The notes under the pieces were generated by a model. That model worked only from the letters and a program-made list of their open reading frames with translations, was not told where the DNA came from and searched no databases. DNA of 6,223 nucleotides. Source: Salinimicrobium sp964572365 (GTDB taxonomy: Bacteria > Bacteroidota > Bacteroidia > Flavobacteriales > Flavobacteriaceae). This document shows positions 5,719 to 6,223 of this stretch, piece after piece. The stretch is from assembly GCA_964572365.1 (NCBI GenBank), contig CAZNFK010000120.1, positions 1 through 6,223 on the forward strand, read 5' to 3'. The stretch's first letter is position 1. Each line of letters starts with the position of its first letter. A program made the position numbers and the translations under genes.

Positions 5719-6223
5719 ATCCCGAATCCCTTCAGCAGCAGATAGAAAAGGCCAAAAAAGGCAAACAGACGGCATTCAATTATTTGCTGGACCGGTATTG
5801 GAATGAGGTTTACGGCTTTCAGCTTAAACGCACCCAGAATGAGTATGACGCCGAAGATATCACGATCCAAACCTTTTCAAGGGCTTTTGACAAGATCGAA
5901 ACCTTTGACCCTTCCTACACCTTTAAGACCTGGCTGTTCACCATTTCCAAGAATATTCATGTAGACCTGCTGCGGAAGAAAAAAGCTTCCATCAGGTCCC
6001 GCACAACCGATGAAGAGGATGATAAGGTCCACAAGATCGCCGATGACTCCCCCAGCATTGAAGATACCCTCATAACTGAACAGAATTTGGCGCAACTGCT
6101 ACGGGACATCAAGAAACTAAAACCTCATTACCAGGAAGTGATCAACCTAAGGTACTTCCAGGAAATGAGCTACAAGGAGATCTCTGCTACCCTGCAGGAA
6201 CCCATGAACAATGTCAAGGTAAA
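5709..6223 (+). CDS. ECF-type RNA polymerase sigma factor (3' end cut off by window edge)
   Basis: The visible 171 codons contain sigma region 2 (about 20-92), with TAFNYLLDRYWNEVYGF, then AEDITIQTFSRAFDKI at 48-63 and TFKTWLFTISKNIHVDLLRK at 71-90, the last matching the region 2.3/2.4 promoter-melting and -10 recognition segment. A short acidic linker (DEEDD at 101-105) leads into region 4 (about 125 on), with a helix-turn-helix around YQEVINLRYFQEMSYKEIS. The window ends in the recognition helix (NNVKV). It should redirect RNA polymerase to a specific gene set. The start is inferred as TTG at 5709: an in-frame TAA lies at 5685-5687, no ATG or GTG occurs between it and the conserved region, and LEIDPESLQ is a plausible native N-terminus. 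This gives a 10-base overlap with the glycosyltransferase gene, suggesting translational coupling. Any anti-sigma gene would lie beyond the edge. Confidence 0.92.
   Translation, partial: MEIDPESLQQQIEKAKKGKQTAFNYLLDRYWNEVYGFQLKRTQNEYDAEDITIQTFSRAFDKIETFDPSYTFKTWLFTISKNIHVDLLRKKKASIRSRTTDEEDDKVHKIADDSPSIEDTLITEQNLAQLLRDIKKLKPHYQEVINLRYFQEMSYKEISATLQEPMNNVKV

Noticed and set aside
1..6223. Mobile element, phage, CRISPR or defence system
   Set aside because: No transposase, integrase, repeat array, terminal inverted repeats or defence-type domain is visible; composition is even across the window.

Overview
The window looks like an ordinary chromosomal stretch from a member of the Bacteroidota, most likely the Flavobacteriaceae. 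Three things point there: moderate GC with AT-rich spacers; a TAnnTTTG-type -7 promoter element and starts that mostly lack a strong Shine-Dalgarno; and the protein types present (a two-lobed aspartyl protease with a PDZ domain, a fasciclin lipoprotein with charged residues after the lipid cysteine, and a flavobacterial-type ECF sigma factor). The assignment is by protein character and promoter style, not by any search. There are no tRNA or rRNA genes, insertion sequences, CRISPR arrays or phage genes.

Layout. (1) Bases 2-1231, minus strand: a secreted two-lobed retropepsin-like aspartyl protease with a C-terminal PDZ domain, which runs off the left edge. (2) An 89-bp divergent spacer, then a plus-strand pair: a fold-type I PLP aminotransferase (1321-2511) and murB (2511-3524), overlapping by one base as TAATG. 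(3) A strong hairpin at 3548-3582 that can terminate both murB and the converging gene. (4) Bases 3614-4222, minus strand: a single-domain fasciclin lipoprotein. (5) A 176-bp divergent spacer with candidate promoters in both directions, including an exact TAnnTTTG match. (6) A tight plus-strand run: a 68-residue membrane-anchored four-cysteine protein (4399-4605), a membrane family 2 glycosyltransferase (4618-5718), and an ECF sigma factor (from 5709, cut by the right edge) that appears to start at TTG inside the end of the glycosyltransferase gene.

How the genes fit together. Most products belong to envelope biology: peptidoglycan precursor synthesis (MurB), a membrane glycosyltransferase, a lipoprotein and an exported protease. 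There is no sign that they form one dedicated system. The best-supported functional unit is the third run, where a glycosyltransferase and a sigma factor seem translationally coupled. I found no convincing novel system. The points most worth a second look are the atypical second active-site triad of the protease, the TTG-started overlapping sigma factor, and the small cysteine protein leading that operon.
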